NCBI GenBank assembly: GCA_017540085.1
Contig: JAFYBQ010000040.1
Span: 1 to 36,112 of the forward strand
Length of the DNA: 36,112 nt
Reading direction: 5' to 3'
DNA from: Synergistaceae bacterium
Lineage (GTDB): Bacteria; Synergistota; Synergistia; Synergistales; Aminobacteriaceae
Positions within the stretch are counted from its first letter, which is position 1. The number at the start of each line of letters is the position of its first letter. Positions 15,871-23,485 of the stretch are shown here, piece by piece. The position numbers and the translations under genes were made by a program. The notes under the pieces were generated by a model. It was not told the origin of the DNA, did not search any database, and worked only from the letters and a program-made list of their open reading frames with translations.

Positions 15871-18800
15871 ATGAAGAAAATATTATCTCTGATTCTTCTG
15901 CTGGCTCTTGCGGCATGTTCATACGCTGAAGACTACGTGCCGGGAGATGTCATTGTCGTACTCCGAAACACATCGGCCATGAGCATATCAGCCGCGGCGA
16001 AATCATCAGGGGGCGTTCGGGGGCTGTCGTCCGTTCAGTCATTCGCGCAGTCTGAAGGGGTGAATGTTGCCCGGACTTTTGACGCTCTTTCGGAACTCGG
16101 CGGAAAAGTTTTCATGGTAGTCCATTCCGACAAAGAGGACGCAAAATCGCTCCTCCGCAGAATTTCGGCAAATCCCAATGTCCTGGCCGCGTCCCTCAAC
16201 AGGATATATCACGGACACGCGGACTCATCAGACAGGAGAGTCCCCGATGACCCTGAATATTATCGTCTCTGGGGAATGGAGGCCATCAACGCTCCGCAGG
16301 CATGGAGTCTCAGCACGGGTTCAAATGATGTGTATGTCGCAGTTGTTGACTCCGGCATTGACTACAATCACCCCGATTTAGCGGCTCACTTTGTCCACGA
16401 GTACAGCAAAAATTTCGTGCAGGGGACAAAGTACAATGAGAAATCCTACTATGACGAAGTGAATCACGGCACCCACGTAGCCGGGACAATCGGAGCGATT
16501 GCCAACAACGGACTCGGAGTCGCCGGTATCAATTGGAACGTGAAAATAATCTCCGTCAGAGTGCTTGACGCGGACAATTCCGGCACAGACGAGAGCATAA
16601 CCGCGGGGCTGAATCATGTGGCTGACCTTCTCAGGATATACCCGGAAATGAAACTTGCGGCGGTGAACTACTCAATCGGCGGAGGCTGGGAGCAAACACC
16701 CGGAGAAATCATAGCGCAGAGAAACCCTCAGTATTTAGCATTCAAGACGATAAGCGATACAAACAGGACGCTGATATGTGTCTCTGCGGGAAATGAATCG
16801 GCTGAGGTCGGAGCGCCCAATTATTTTGGCGACATGTCGAGGCTAACGCAGGGGCTTTACGTTTATCCCGCGTCATTCACAGGAATCGACAACATGATAG
16901 TAGTTGCGGCGGCAGCTCCTGATTTCACACGGGCAGGTTTCAGCAACTACAGCCGGAAATACGCCGACATAACAGCACCCGGACTTGACATATTCAGCAC
17001 AGTGGGACGGAGCGTATTAATCAATCTTGTGTATGACACCCTGCTTCCCTCTTACCCCTACAGCTACATGAGCGGGACATCAATGGCGGCTCCTCATGTT
17101 TCGGGTACAGCCGCGCTCTTGAAGGCCATGTACCCGCAAGCCACAGCGAGTCAGATTAAGGCGGCTATTGTCGGAGGGGCTGACACAAGGACTCTTGTTG
17201 ACGATGGCACATCAATGTACGGAATGTTAGACATCAGCGGCGCGATTTTAGGCATGGACAACATGATGAAGTCTGACTCCGCACCGATTATAGCGTTCGC
17301 GGCACTTCCTGCAGCTGTCGTGAATCAGCCGTACAATTTCAGGTTCTATGCGTCAGGCGCAGGGAGAATATCATGGGACATTGACGGCGTACTCCCTGCG
17401 GGCTTGAGGTTTGAGAGCGGGATAATTTCGGGGACTCCTCTTTCTGTCGACAGGCGCGAGATTCTTGTTACGGCCATGAATGACTACGGGCAGGACTCTT
17501 TAGCCCTAGTGATAAGCACGGACAGAGGGACAGCCCCGGAGATTCTGAGCGCGGTTATACCAGCAACGGCGGCCGGGAAAAATACAAGGTGCTATGTGAA
17601 GCTCAATGCGGGAACATGGCCGTTTTCGTGGGAAATCACAAACAGCGCAGATATTATTGCGGACGGTGCATCGGTCTCTGTCGACAAAGCCGGGTATATA
17701 TCCTTCACGCCGGAAAAAGCCGGGAGCTACACGATAACGGTGAAAGTCTCGAATTTTGCCGGGTCAGACAGCATTGACATTCCCGCAACAGTGAACAGCG
17801 GGGACGGGATTCCGTTCATTTATGACACCGTGCTGAAGCCTGCTGTTGTCGGAAAACTCTACGGCGCGGCGACATCTGCCGATTTTCAGGAGACATATAA
17901 TATCAATCCCCGTAATGTCAATCCCGATGCCATGATATATATTGACAGTTGGGCAAATTATCACTGGTCAGCGAATAACGTCCCGGAAGGAATGTACTTC
18001 ACGAACGCCGACAGCGGAATCAGACTCAGCGGCTATCCGTCATCGGCGGACACATACATAATTCACGTAACGGCCTCGAACGATTACGGGACAGCGAGCC
18101 GGGATTTTGAGCTTGTTGTCATGAACGCGGCACCGTCATTCCTTGAGGGGAAATATGACATGACATATCCTCGCGGCATGAATATGGATCTGCGTATTCC
18201 TGTGCTTGGGACTCCTGCGCTTTCTGTCGACATTTCCGGGACAGTCCCGGCGGGAATCAGCTTTGACATGGAGAATTACACGGCGCGTTTCGCGGGCTTT
18301 CCGTCAGCAAAAGGCGTATACAGCTCCGTAATCACGGCAACAAATCAATACGGCACATCAAGCGCGGACGTAACAATCACAATCACAGACCCTGCAATAA
18401 TCACTACGGCGGTGCTTCCTGAGTCTGTCGTGGGTGAATCATACGGCTTCAAGCTAGGCTCACTGTTCGGGGCGAGCCTGTCATGGCGTGAGTCCGGCGA
18501 TGTCCTTGCGGGAATCGGGCTGTCTCTCTCTGCTTCCGGCGACATAACCGGGACTCCCACAAGGCCGGGTGATTACCGCTTCACGGTGAGGGCTTCCGCG
18601 CTTGACTCCTGGCTCAATGACACGTGGAATTACCTTCTGAGGGTCAGCGCAAAGACCGAAATCACAGCCGCGGCGACTCTTCCTTCCGGCAAGATTAATA
18701 CTCTCTATGAGCCTGTATATATTGCGTGTTACGGCTCCGCGCCCATGTGGTTCACGCTGACAGAGGGCGCAATGCCCGCGGGACTCTCCCTAACGTCAAA

Positions 18801-19503
18801 CGGCTGTATTTACGGAACGCCGACAGAGTCCGGGACATTCATATTCACAGTAACAGCCATTAACTTAGCCGGAAGAGACGCAAGAACATTCACCGTAACA
18901 ATTGCCCCTGACGAAACATCACCGGCAAGCCCTGACATAAAGCCCGCAAGCCCGGACGTAAAGCCGTCAAGCCCGGACCGCCCCTCGCCCGTAACGCCTG
19001 AAGTAACACCGACATTAACGGCGGGAGAATCGCGGGGAGTTTCGGCCATGACAGCGGGAGAACGTGAGATAATCGCGCAGGAGAACGGGAAAATAGTGGC
19101 GGTGCTTCCTGAAATCAGAGTGAATATTTCGGGGGTATACTCATTTGAGAGCGTTGACGCTTTAGCAAATGTAACTCTCTCTCTTGATGTCCCGGCGGGG
19201 TATGGGCTTTTGTGGCATCCTTTCACGAGAGACACGGCGGGAAGCCTCATTGAGGACTCAGAAGGTGAGTCGGCGACATTCTACGATATTTCCGGGAATG
19301 TGATTGATACTGTCCCGGAGAATCATATCGTGAACATCTCCGCATACTTTGAGGCGGGGAAGACGTATTACCCGGTAATTTCGGCGGTGAGTCCCTCAGA
19401 TAATGTGATGGGAGTCGGAACTGGGTCCGGGGGGTGCGTTGCGGGGGCTTCAGTACTTGGGCTAATGCTCTGCGCTGTAATCTTCAGGAAAAATTCACGT
19501 TAA
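15871..19503 (+). CDS. secreted subtilase (S8) with Ig-like repeats and Synerg-CTERM, paralogue 3
   Basis: The 1210-residue paralogue has a complete triad: D160 (VVDSGIDYNHPD), H199 (NHGTHVAG) and S404 (SGTSMAAPH). An I9-like propeptide covers about 22-113, Ig-like modules about 475-1010, and a Pro-rich linker with SPDIKPASPDVKP about 1013-1050. The shared C-terminal domain and a Synerg-CTERM (GSGGC, hydrophobic segment, RKNSR) follow. Its signal peptide contains LAAC (C16), which fits a lipobox, so it might be a lipoprotein; cleavage after SYA by signal peptidase I is the alternative. ATG 15871 follows AGGAGG by nine bases. Its terminator (19516) interacts with the SD of the propeptide gene downstream. 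Confidence 0.93.
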   Translation: MKKILSLILLLALAACSYAEDYVPGDVIVVLRNTSAMSISAAAKSSGGVRGLSSVQSFAQSEGVNVARTFDALSELGGKVFMVVHSDKEDAKSLLRRISANPNVLAASLNRIYHGHADSSDRRVPDDPEYYRLWGMEAINAPQAWSLSTGSNDVYVAVVDSGIDYNHPDLAAHFVHEYSKNFVQGTKYNEKSYYDEVNHGTHVAGTIGAIANNGLGVAGINWNVKIISVRVLDADNSGTDESITAGLNHVADLLRIYPEMKLAAVNYSIGGGWEQTPGEIIAQRNPQYLAFKTISDTNRTLICVSAGNESAEVGAPNYFGDMSRLTQGLYVYPASFTGIDNMIVVAAAAPDFTRAGFSNYSRKYADITAPGLDIFSTVGRSVLINLVYDTLLPSYPYSYMSGTSMAAPHVSGTAALLKAMYPQATASQIKAAIVGGADTRTLVDDGTSMYGMLDISGAILGMDNMMKSDSAPIIAFAALPAAVVNQPYNFRFYASGAGRISWDIDGVLPAGLRFESGIISGTPLSVDRREILVTAMNDYGQDSLALVISTDRGTAPEILSAVIPATAAGKNTRCYVKLNAGTWPFSWEITNSADIIADGASVSVDKAGYISFTPEKAGSYTITVKVSNFAGSDSIDIPATVNSGDGIPFIYDTVLKPAVVGKLYGAATSADFQETYNINPRNVNPDAMIYIDSWANYHWSANNVPEGMYFTNADSGIRLSGYPSSADTYIIHVTASNDYGTASRDFELVVMNAAPSFLEGKYDMTYPRGMNMDLRIPVLGTPALSVDISGTVPAGISFDMENYTARFAGFPSAKGVYSSVITATNQYGTSSADVTITITDPAIITTAVLPESVVGESYGFKLGSLFGASLSWRESGDVLAGIGLSLSASGDITGTPTRPGDYRFTVRASALDSWLNDTWNYLLRVSAKTEITAAATLPSGKINTLYEPVYIACYGSAPMWFTLTEGAMPAGLSLTSNGCIYGTPTESGTFIFTVTAINLAGRDARTFTVTIAPDETSPASPDIKPASPDVKPSSPDRPSPVTPEVTPTLTAGESRGVSAMTAGEREIIAQENGKIVAVLPEIRVNISGVYSFESVDALANVTLSLDVPAGYGLLWHPFTRDTAGSLIEDSEGESATFYDISGNVIDTVPENHIVNISAYFEAGKTYYPVISAVSPSDNVMGVGTGSGGCVAGASVLGLMLCAVIFRKNSR

Positions 19504-19515
19504 GCGGATAAAATT

Positions 19516-19548
19516 TCCCCTGTGCTTTTGTGGTACGGGGGATTTTTT
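19516..19548 (+). terminator. terminator of third subtilase, with alternative pairing
   Basis: TCCCCTGT (19516-19523) pairs with ACGGGGGA (19535-19542), followed by six T. The same 5' arm, as TTTCCCC plus TGTG (19514-19524), can instead pair with CACA and GGGGAAA at 19565-19578, which contain the next gene's SD. The two folds exclude each other. Confidence 0.8.
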
Positions 19549-19582
19549 GTGCCGATAAAATTAACACAGGAGGGGAAAAATC

Positions 19583-19939
19583 ATGAAGGTTTTGCGGATA
19601 TTGATTGCGTTATGTCTGATTGTCCCGGCGTTTTCGGCATTTGGCGCGGAAACAAAAAGGGGGGAAGTTCTCGCGGTGCTGAAGACTCCTGCAGGAATGA
19701 CTCTGACAGAAGAGAGCCTGAAGGGGGGCAGGATACGGAAATATATCGACATCACAGCCGACTCAGCCGGAGGAAAAACAGCAAGTATATTTGACGCGCT
19801 GACTCTCACGAACAAGGACGGCTATATATTCGTGTTCATAGTGTCGGACAGCAAGACATCAGAACAGCTTGCCTCAGACCTGAAATCAGATCCCAATGTA
19901 GTATCAGCATCCCCGAACAGGCAGCTTCATATGAATTAG
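19583..19939 (+). CDS. free-standing subtilase propeptide (I9-like inhibitor), secreted
   Basis: The 118-residue protein has a signal peptide (MKVLRILIALCLIVPAFSAF, cleavage near residue 22) and otherwise consists only of an I9-type propeptide. It aligns by eye with the propeptides of the three upstream subtilases: GEVLAVLKTPAGM versus GDVIVVLRNTSGV, SIFDALT versus TFDALSE, and DPNVVSASPNR versus NPNVIAASLNR. No protease domain follows; a tRNA promoter begins ten bases after the stop. Subtilase propeptides are chaperones and tight inhibitors, so this could restrain or help fold the neighbouring proteases in trans. It could also be a remnant of a fourth paralogue. AGGAGGGG precedes the ATG by seven bases. 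Confidence 0.75.
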   Translation: MKVLRILIALCLIVPAFSAFGAETKRGEVLAVLKTPAGMTLTEESLKGGRIRKYIDITADSAGGKTASIFDALTLTNKDGYIFVFIVSDSKTSEQLASDLKSDPNVVSASPNRQLHMN

Positions 19940-19948
19940 CGGGAATGC

Positions 19949-19977
19949 TTGACAGAATGAATTATAGCCTGTAAAAT
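19949..19977 (+). promoter_or_regulatory. sigma-70 promoter of plus-strand tRNA cluster
   Basis: TTGACA (19949-19954), a 17-base spacer, and TAAAAT (19972-19977). The first tRNA starts 16 bases downstream. Confidence 0.85.
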
Positions 19978-19992
19978 GCGTAACTTGTTGAA

Positions 19993-20068
19993 GCCGGTGT
20001 AGCTCAGCTGGCAGAGCAACTGACTTGTAATCAGTAGGTCGGAGGTTCAAATCCCCTCGCCGGCTCCA
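19993..20068 (+). tRNA. tRNA-Thr(TGT)
   Basis: Complete cloverleaf with acceptor GCCGGTG/CGCCGGC, anticodon loop CTTGTAA (TGT) and T-arm GAGGTTCAAATCCCCTC. CCA is encoded. First gene of the plus-strand cluster. Confidence 0.95.
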
Positions 20069-20081
20069 GTAAGTAACAAAA

Positions 20082-20164
20082 GGCGGAATGGCCGAGTGGT
20101 CAATGGCAACAGACTGTAAATCTGTCGACGGGAGTCTACCATGGTTCGAACCCATGTTCCGCCA
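20082..20164 (+). tRNA. tRNA-Tyr(GTA)
   Basis: Class II tRNA with a long variable arm. Anticodon loop CTGTAAA (GTA), acceptor GGCGGAA/TTCCGCC, discriminator A. The next bases are TCA, so CCA is not encoded and must be added. Confidence 0.94.
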
Positions 20165-20178
20165 TCAAACAGCGAGAG

Positions 20179-20251
20179 GCCGATTTAGCTCAGCCGGCAG
20201 AGCACATCCATGGTAAGGATGGGGTCTTCGGTTCAAATCCGAAAATCGGCT
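20179..20251 (+). tRNA. tRNA-Thr(GGT)
   Basis: Acceptor GCCGATT/AATCGGC, anticodon loop ATGGTAA (GGT), T-loop TTCAAAT. CCA is not encoded. With the TGT isoacceptor two genes upstream it covers the A- and pyrimidine-ending Thr codons. Confidence 0.95.
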
Positions 20252-20281
20252 TGTTCTCAGGAATATAACAGCTTCGGGGTG

Positions 20282-20305
20282 AAATAGCTTCGGAGCTTTT
20301 ATTTT
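20282..20305 (+). terminator. weak terminator of plus-strand tRNA cluster
   Basis: AGCT/AGCT stem around TCGG, extended by A/T pairs and followed by TTTATTTT. It lies 30 bases after the last plus-strand tRNA and is short, so moderately supported. Confidence 0.5.
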
Positions 20306-20360
20306 GCTTTCCGGCAGGCTGTGTTACGGCTTGGAATTATGATAGTGCTGACTCCAAGAT

Positions 20361-20390
20361 AAAAGAAAAGACCCGCTTTTTGTGCAGGTC
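20361..20390 (-). terminator. terminator of minus-strand tRNA cluster
   Basis: On the minus strand GACCTGC (20390-20384) pairs with GCGGGTC (20376-20370, one G-U), then TTTTCTTTT. It lies just past the last minus-strand tRNA. Confidence 0.75.
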
Positions 20391-20407
20391 TTCCGATAAA
20401 ATTGCGA

Positions 20408-20480
<73 letters not shown>

Positions 20481-20502
20481 GTATATAGTTGTCAATACTG
20501 AG

Positions 20503-20576
20503 CGCGCCCGGCAGGATTTGAACCCGCTGCCTGAAGATCCGAAGTCTTCCGCTCTATCCAGATGAGCTACGAACGC
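20503..20576 (-). tRNA. tRNA-Arg(TCG)
   Basis: Acceptor GCGTTCG/CGGGCGC with two G-U pairs, anticodon loop CTTCGGA (TCG), T-loop TTCAAAT, discriminator G. CCA not encoded. Confidence 0.9.
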
Positions 20577-20582
20577 TTAAAG

Positions 20583-20657
20583 GGTGAGTGAAGGGACTTG
20601 AACCCTCAACCGCCGGAACCACAATCCGAAGCTCTAACCAATTGCGCTACACTCACC
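20583..20657 (-). tRNA. tRNA-His(GTG)
   Basis: Anticodon loop TTGTGGT (GTG). The 5' GGTGAGTG carries the extra G(-1), which faces C73, the His identity pair; the acceptor is GTGAGTG/CACTCAC. CCA not encoded. Confidence 0.93.
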
Positions 20658-20669
20658 ATATTGTTACAG

Positions 20670-20746
20670 TGGCGCGCCCTGCAGGATTCGAACCCGCGGC
20701 CTACGGCTTAGAAGGCCGTTGCTCTATCCAGCTGAGCTAAGAGCGC
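20670..20746 (-). tRNA. tRNA-Arg(TCT)
   Basis: Acceptor GCGCTCT/AGGGCGC, anticodon loop CTTCTAA (TCT), T-loop TTCGAAT, G discriminator. CCA is encoded, the only case in this minus-strand cluster. Confidence 0.94.
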
Positions 20747-20761
20747 GTATTAATTTCTCAG

Positions 20762-20835
20762 AGCGGGAAACGGGATTCGAACCCGCGACCTACGGCTTGG
20801 AAGGCCATCGCTCTAGCCAACTGAGCTATTCCCGC
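20762..20835 (-). tRNA. tRNA-Gly(TCC)
   Basis: Acceptor GCGGGAA/TTCCCGC, anticodon loop CTTCCAA (TCC), T-loop TTCGAAT, U discriminator typical of tRNA-Gly. CCA not encoded. Confidence 0.94.
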
Positions 20836-20855
20836 ATACTTTACTTCACTGGGTA

Positions 20856-20930
20856 TCGGGGCGAGAAGATTCGAACTTCCGACCCCCTGCTCCCAAAGCA
20901 GGTGCGCTAACCAGACTGCGCTACGCCCCG
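20856..20930 (-). tRNA. tRNA-Pro(TGG)
   Basis: Acceptor CGGGGCG/CGCCCCG, anticodon loop TTTGGGA (TGG), T-loop TTCGAAT, A discriminator. First gene of the minus-strand cluster. CCA not encoded. Confidence 0.94.
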
Positions 20931-20953
20931 GTTTCCGCGTATCACAGGGAGTA

Positions 20954-20981
20954 ATTATATCTCCGCCGCTTATTTTGTCAA
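20954..20981 (-). promoter_or_regulatory. sigma-70 promoter of minus-strand tRNA cluster
   Basis: On the minus strand TTGACA (20981-20976), a 16-base spacer, and TATAAT (20959-20954). Both hexamers are consensus; it lies 23 bases before tRNA-Pro. Confidence 0.88.
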
Positions 20982-21038
20982 GACTGCCGGCTCAAGTTTC
21001 ATGCGTCCCAAGTAAAAAGCATTCCTCCCCGGCGAATA

Positions 21039-21347
21039 TCATATCCTCAAGGCTTCCTGCTCCCGTATAATTCCGGCCATGTCATCAATGATTTCCCTGT
21101 TGTCATTCAGCAGGTCATACACAGCGTCCTCGCTCAGGACTCCCCGTTTCAGCTCCGGCGGAAGTCTCCCGGCTTCATCATCGGCAAAGTCATTCTTCCA
21201 GTCATCAGAGCCGTAATACCCGGCAAGCTCCCGGATTTTTCCCTGTATATCATGATATTCTTCAAGCGCACGGGCGAGTCTGCAAACAGCTTTCCGCGAG
21301 TCGTCAAGGCATTCTTCCATGTGTGAAATACGTTCGGTTTGTGTCAT
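21039..21347 (-). CDS. DUF4298 family protein
   Basis: The 102-residue cytoplasmic protein matches the DUF4298 pattern: RISHMEECLDD near the start, ALEEY, then LAGYYGSDDWKNDFADDE, LPPELKRGVLSEDAVYDLL and a helical end. Members are small, mostly helical and of unknown function, common in gut bacteria. AAGGAG lies 13 bases before the ATG. It stands alone between the tRNA promoter and the dxr terminator, with no clear operon partner. Confidence 0.8.
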   Translation of the reverse strand: MTQTERISHMEECLDDSRKAVCRLARALEEYHDIQGKIRELAGYYGSDDWKNDFADDEAGRLPPELKRGVLSEDAVYDLLNDNREIIDDMAGIIREQEALRI

Positions 21348-21521
21348 TCCGTGTCAGTTCTCCTTCCGTCAGCAAAAAAAAATAGCCCCGCAGAATAAAT
21401 CCACAGAGCAATATTTTACCGCCTAATTATCACGCATTCTTCTTTGAGTGCAATGATTTTTCCCCTGCCGTGCAAAAAATCATCTCATCATCTCAACAAG
21501 GAAGAAGGGAAAAAGGCTGAC

Positions 21522-21556
21522 AAAAAAATTCCCTCCCGGTTTCATGGCCGGAAGGG
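21522..21556 (-). terminator. terminator of the murA-dxr operon
   Basis: On the minus strand CCCTTCCGG pairs with CCGGGAGGG (one G-U), then a run of seven T. It lies just beyond the dxr stop. The rest of 21348-21566 holds nothing else I can identify. Confidence 0.85.
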
Positions 21557-21566
21557 TTTTCGCTCA

Positions 21567-22658
21567 TTACCCCGCAATCCTCAGAGCCTCGCGCCGCCCC
21601 TCGTCAACAAGCGCGATACCCTCATCAAGACTCGCAGGCTCTGTCCATTTCCGCGACTCTAATACTTTCTCCACAAGCCCGGAAATTTCCGCAAATCCTA
21701 TTTTCCCCTTCAGGAACAAATCTACAGCAACCTCATCCGCACCGACAAGCACAGCAGGATACGCACCCTTCAGCCTCATGACCTCACGCGCAATCCTCAC
21801 GGCGGGGAATCTCTGTGCGTCAATCTCCGAGAACGCAATCTCACGCACGAATACAGGCCGCCGGAAATCAGGCGAGGGGAAAAATCTTTCAGGCCAGAAC
21901 AAGCACGATGCCGCAGGAAGTTTCATGTCAGGCTCCGCCGCCAGCAATTTCACGCTCCCGTCCTCAAACTCCGCAAGCCCGTGAACGAATGACCCCGGCG
22001 AAATAAGCGCGTCAACCTGAGACTCATTCAGCCCGAAAAGATACATCGCCTCAATCAGTTCTATTCCCTTGTTCATTAGGGTTGCGCTGTCGATTGTGAT
22101 TTTCGCTCCCATGTCCCACACAGGATGACGCAATGCCATCTCAGGCGTAACGGTCTGCAATTCTTCCGCCGTGAAATTCCTGAAAGGCCCGCCGGAAGCC
22201 GTAAGATATATTTTCCGCACGAACGCTTTATCCTCACCGTGAAGGCACTGCCATATAGCATTGTGTTCACTGTCTAACGGCCTCAATTGCTCAGCATGTT
22301 TCACGAGGGGCATTACCCATTTTCCCGCAACTACTATGCTTTCTTTGTTGGCAAGTGATACGGTCTTCCCCGCCCTCAGTGCCGAGCATAGAGCCTTTAT
22401 CGCCGCCGTTCCTGATGACGCGAAAACTACATGATCTATTTCCGGGTCAAGTGCTATTTCCTCAAGTCCTGCTTCACCTGTTAATTCATAGGCGTAAATT
22501 TTGCTGACAGTGAATTTTTTTGCGAGGCGTGATAGTTTTTCTGACTGACGATTTGCCGCGATTGCTTTGACTGAAATTTTGTCCGGCCATGATTCGCACA
22601 CTGACATTACAGCCCCGCCAACGCTCCCTGTTGCGCCGATAATACCGACATTAATCAC
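21567..22658 (-). CDS. dxr: 1-deoxy-D-xylulose 5-phosphate reductoisomerase
   Basis: The 363-residue enzyme converts DXP plus NADPH to 2-C-methyl-erythritol 4-phosphate, the first committed step of the non-mevalonate isoprenoid pathway. Visible motifs are the NADPH site GATGSVG (8-14), LANKES (102-107), DSEHNAIWQCL (129-139), TASGGPFR (153-160) and the metal/substrate block HPVWDMGAKITIDSATLMNK (178-197). It starts with GTG, whose GTGA shares four bases with the cdsA stop. It is the last gene of the six-gene operon and is followed by a strong terminator. Its product feeds uppS, two genes upstream. Confidence 0.96.
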   Translation of the reverse strand: MINVGIIGATGSVGGAVMSVCESWPDKISVKAIAANRQSEKLSRLAKKFTVSKIYAYELTGEAGLEEIALDPEIDHVVFASSGTAAIKALCSALRAGKTVSLANKESIVVAGKWVMPLVKHAEQLRPLDSEHNAIWQCLHGEDKAFVRKIYLTASGGPFRNFTAEELQTVTPEMALRHPVWDMGAKITIDSATLMNKGIELIEAMYLFGLNESQVDALISPGSFVHGLAEFEDGSVKLLAAEPDMKLPAASCLFWPERFFPSPDFRRPVFVREIAFSEIDAQRFPAVRIAREVMRLKGAYPAVLVGADEVAVDLFLKGKIGFAEISGLVEKVLESRKWTEPASLDEGIALVDEGRREALRIAG

Positions 22659-23485
22659 AGTATCACCCTCAGTACAAGATACGTAAGAAGCCCGCTGAAC
22701 AAAATGCTGTCGAAACGGTCAAGCATTCCCCCGTGTCCCGGAATAACATGGCCTGAGTCCTTTTCGCCGGCCTCGCGCTTTATGAGGGACTCGGCCAAAT
22801 CACCGAGCTGTCCGAAAATCCCGCATATGAACCCAATCAATATTAACGGGTAAGCAGGAAGAGTGAAGAAATATATTGCCCCGGCGTTCGCGAGAAGGCT
22901 GCCGATGATTCCGGCTATGAAGCCCTGAACGGTTTTTCCCGGGCTGACATGCTCGCAGAGTTTTGTTGTACCGAACATTTTCCCGCCGATATACGCCCCG
23001 ACATCACAGCCCCATGTGCAGAAGAATAATGTATCAAGAACCTGCCGCCCGAATGCGTAATCCCTCAGCATTGACATACAGGCCCACGGCACCGTGATAT
23101 AAAGCACTCCCGAAATCACCGCGCCGGAGTTCATTACCGCGCTGCTTGTTCCCGCTGTCATCTGCCGCCTGAATACCTCGACAGACATCACGGAGAATAC
23201 GCACAATGACAATATCATTCCCAGCACAATTGGCTGAGGGTTCTGCTGTTTCGCCGCAATCATGAATATCACCGAGAACAAATAGCCCATGCCGGGAGAA
23301 ATTCTCGCGCCCCGTATTTTTCCCGCAAGCCTGTAATATTCGCTGAGTGAGACCAGAGCAATGCTGCCCGCGATGAGAGTCCATGCTATGCCGCCGGTGT
23401 TTATCCCCCAGAGAATTACGGCGACAATAACAATGCTGCTTAATGTCCGCAGGCGCAGTTCGGTGTCATTTTTTAAGCCCGCCAT
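22655..23485 (-). CDS. cdsA: phosphatidate cytidylyltransferase
   Basis: The 276-residue integral membrane protein makes CDP-diacylglycerol from phosphatidate and CTP. It has about seven to eight hydrophobic segments and the C-terminal CDP-DAG synthase signature near SLIKREAGEKDSGHVIPGHG, then GMLDRFDSILF. The start at 23485 (MAGLKND) is chosen from a GGGAG seven bases upstream and because the longer frame to 23623 merely overlaps uppS. It overlaps uppS by 20 bases and dxr by four, so it is translationally coupled to both. Confidence 0.93.
   Translation of the reverse strand: MAGLKNDTELRLRTLSSIVIVAVILWGINTGGIAWTLIAGSIALVSLSEYYRLAGKIRGARISPGMGYLFSVIFMIAAKQQNPQPIVLGMILSLCVFSVMSVEVFRRQMTAGTSSAVMNSGAVISGVLYITVPWACMSMLRDYAFGRQVLDTLFFCTWGCDVGAYIGGKMFGTTKLCEHVSPGKTVQGFIAGIIGSLLANAGAIYFFTLPAYPLILIGFICGIFGQLGDLAESLIKREAGEKDSGHVIPGHGGMLDRFDSILFSGLLTYLVLRVIL

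Noticed and set aside
19522-19794. Overlapping 90-residue frame at 19522-19794
   Set aside because: It crosses the terminator, has no SD, and overlaps the propeptide gene, which has a signal peptide and clear similarity to the upstream propeptides.
21544-21984. Plus-strand reading frames over dxr and similar long antisense frames over the subtilases and wecB
   Set aside because: They mirror the codon bias of strong minus- or plus-strand genes, lack ribosome-binding sites and show no family similarity.
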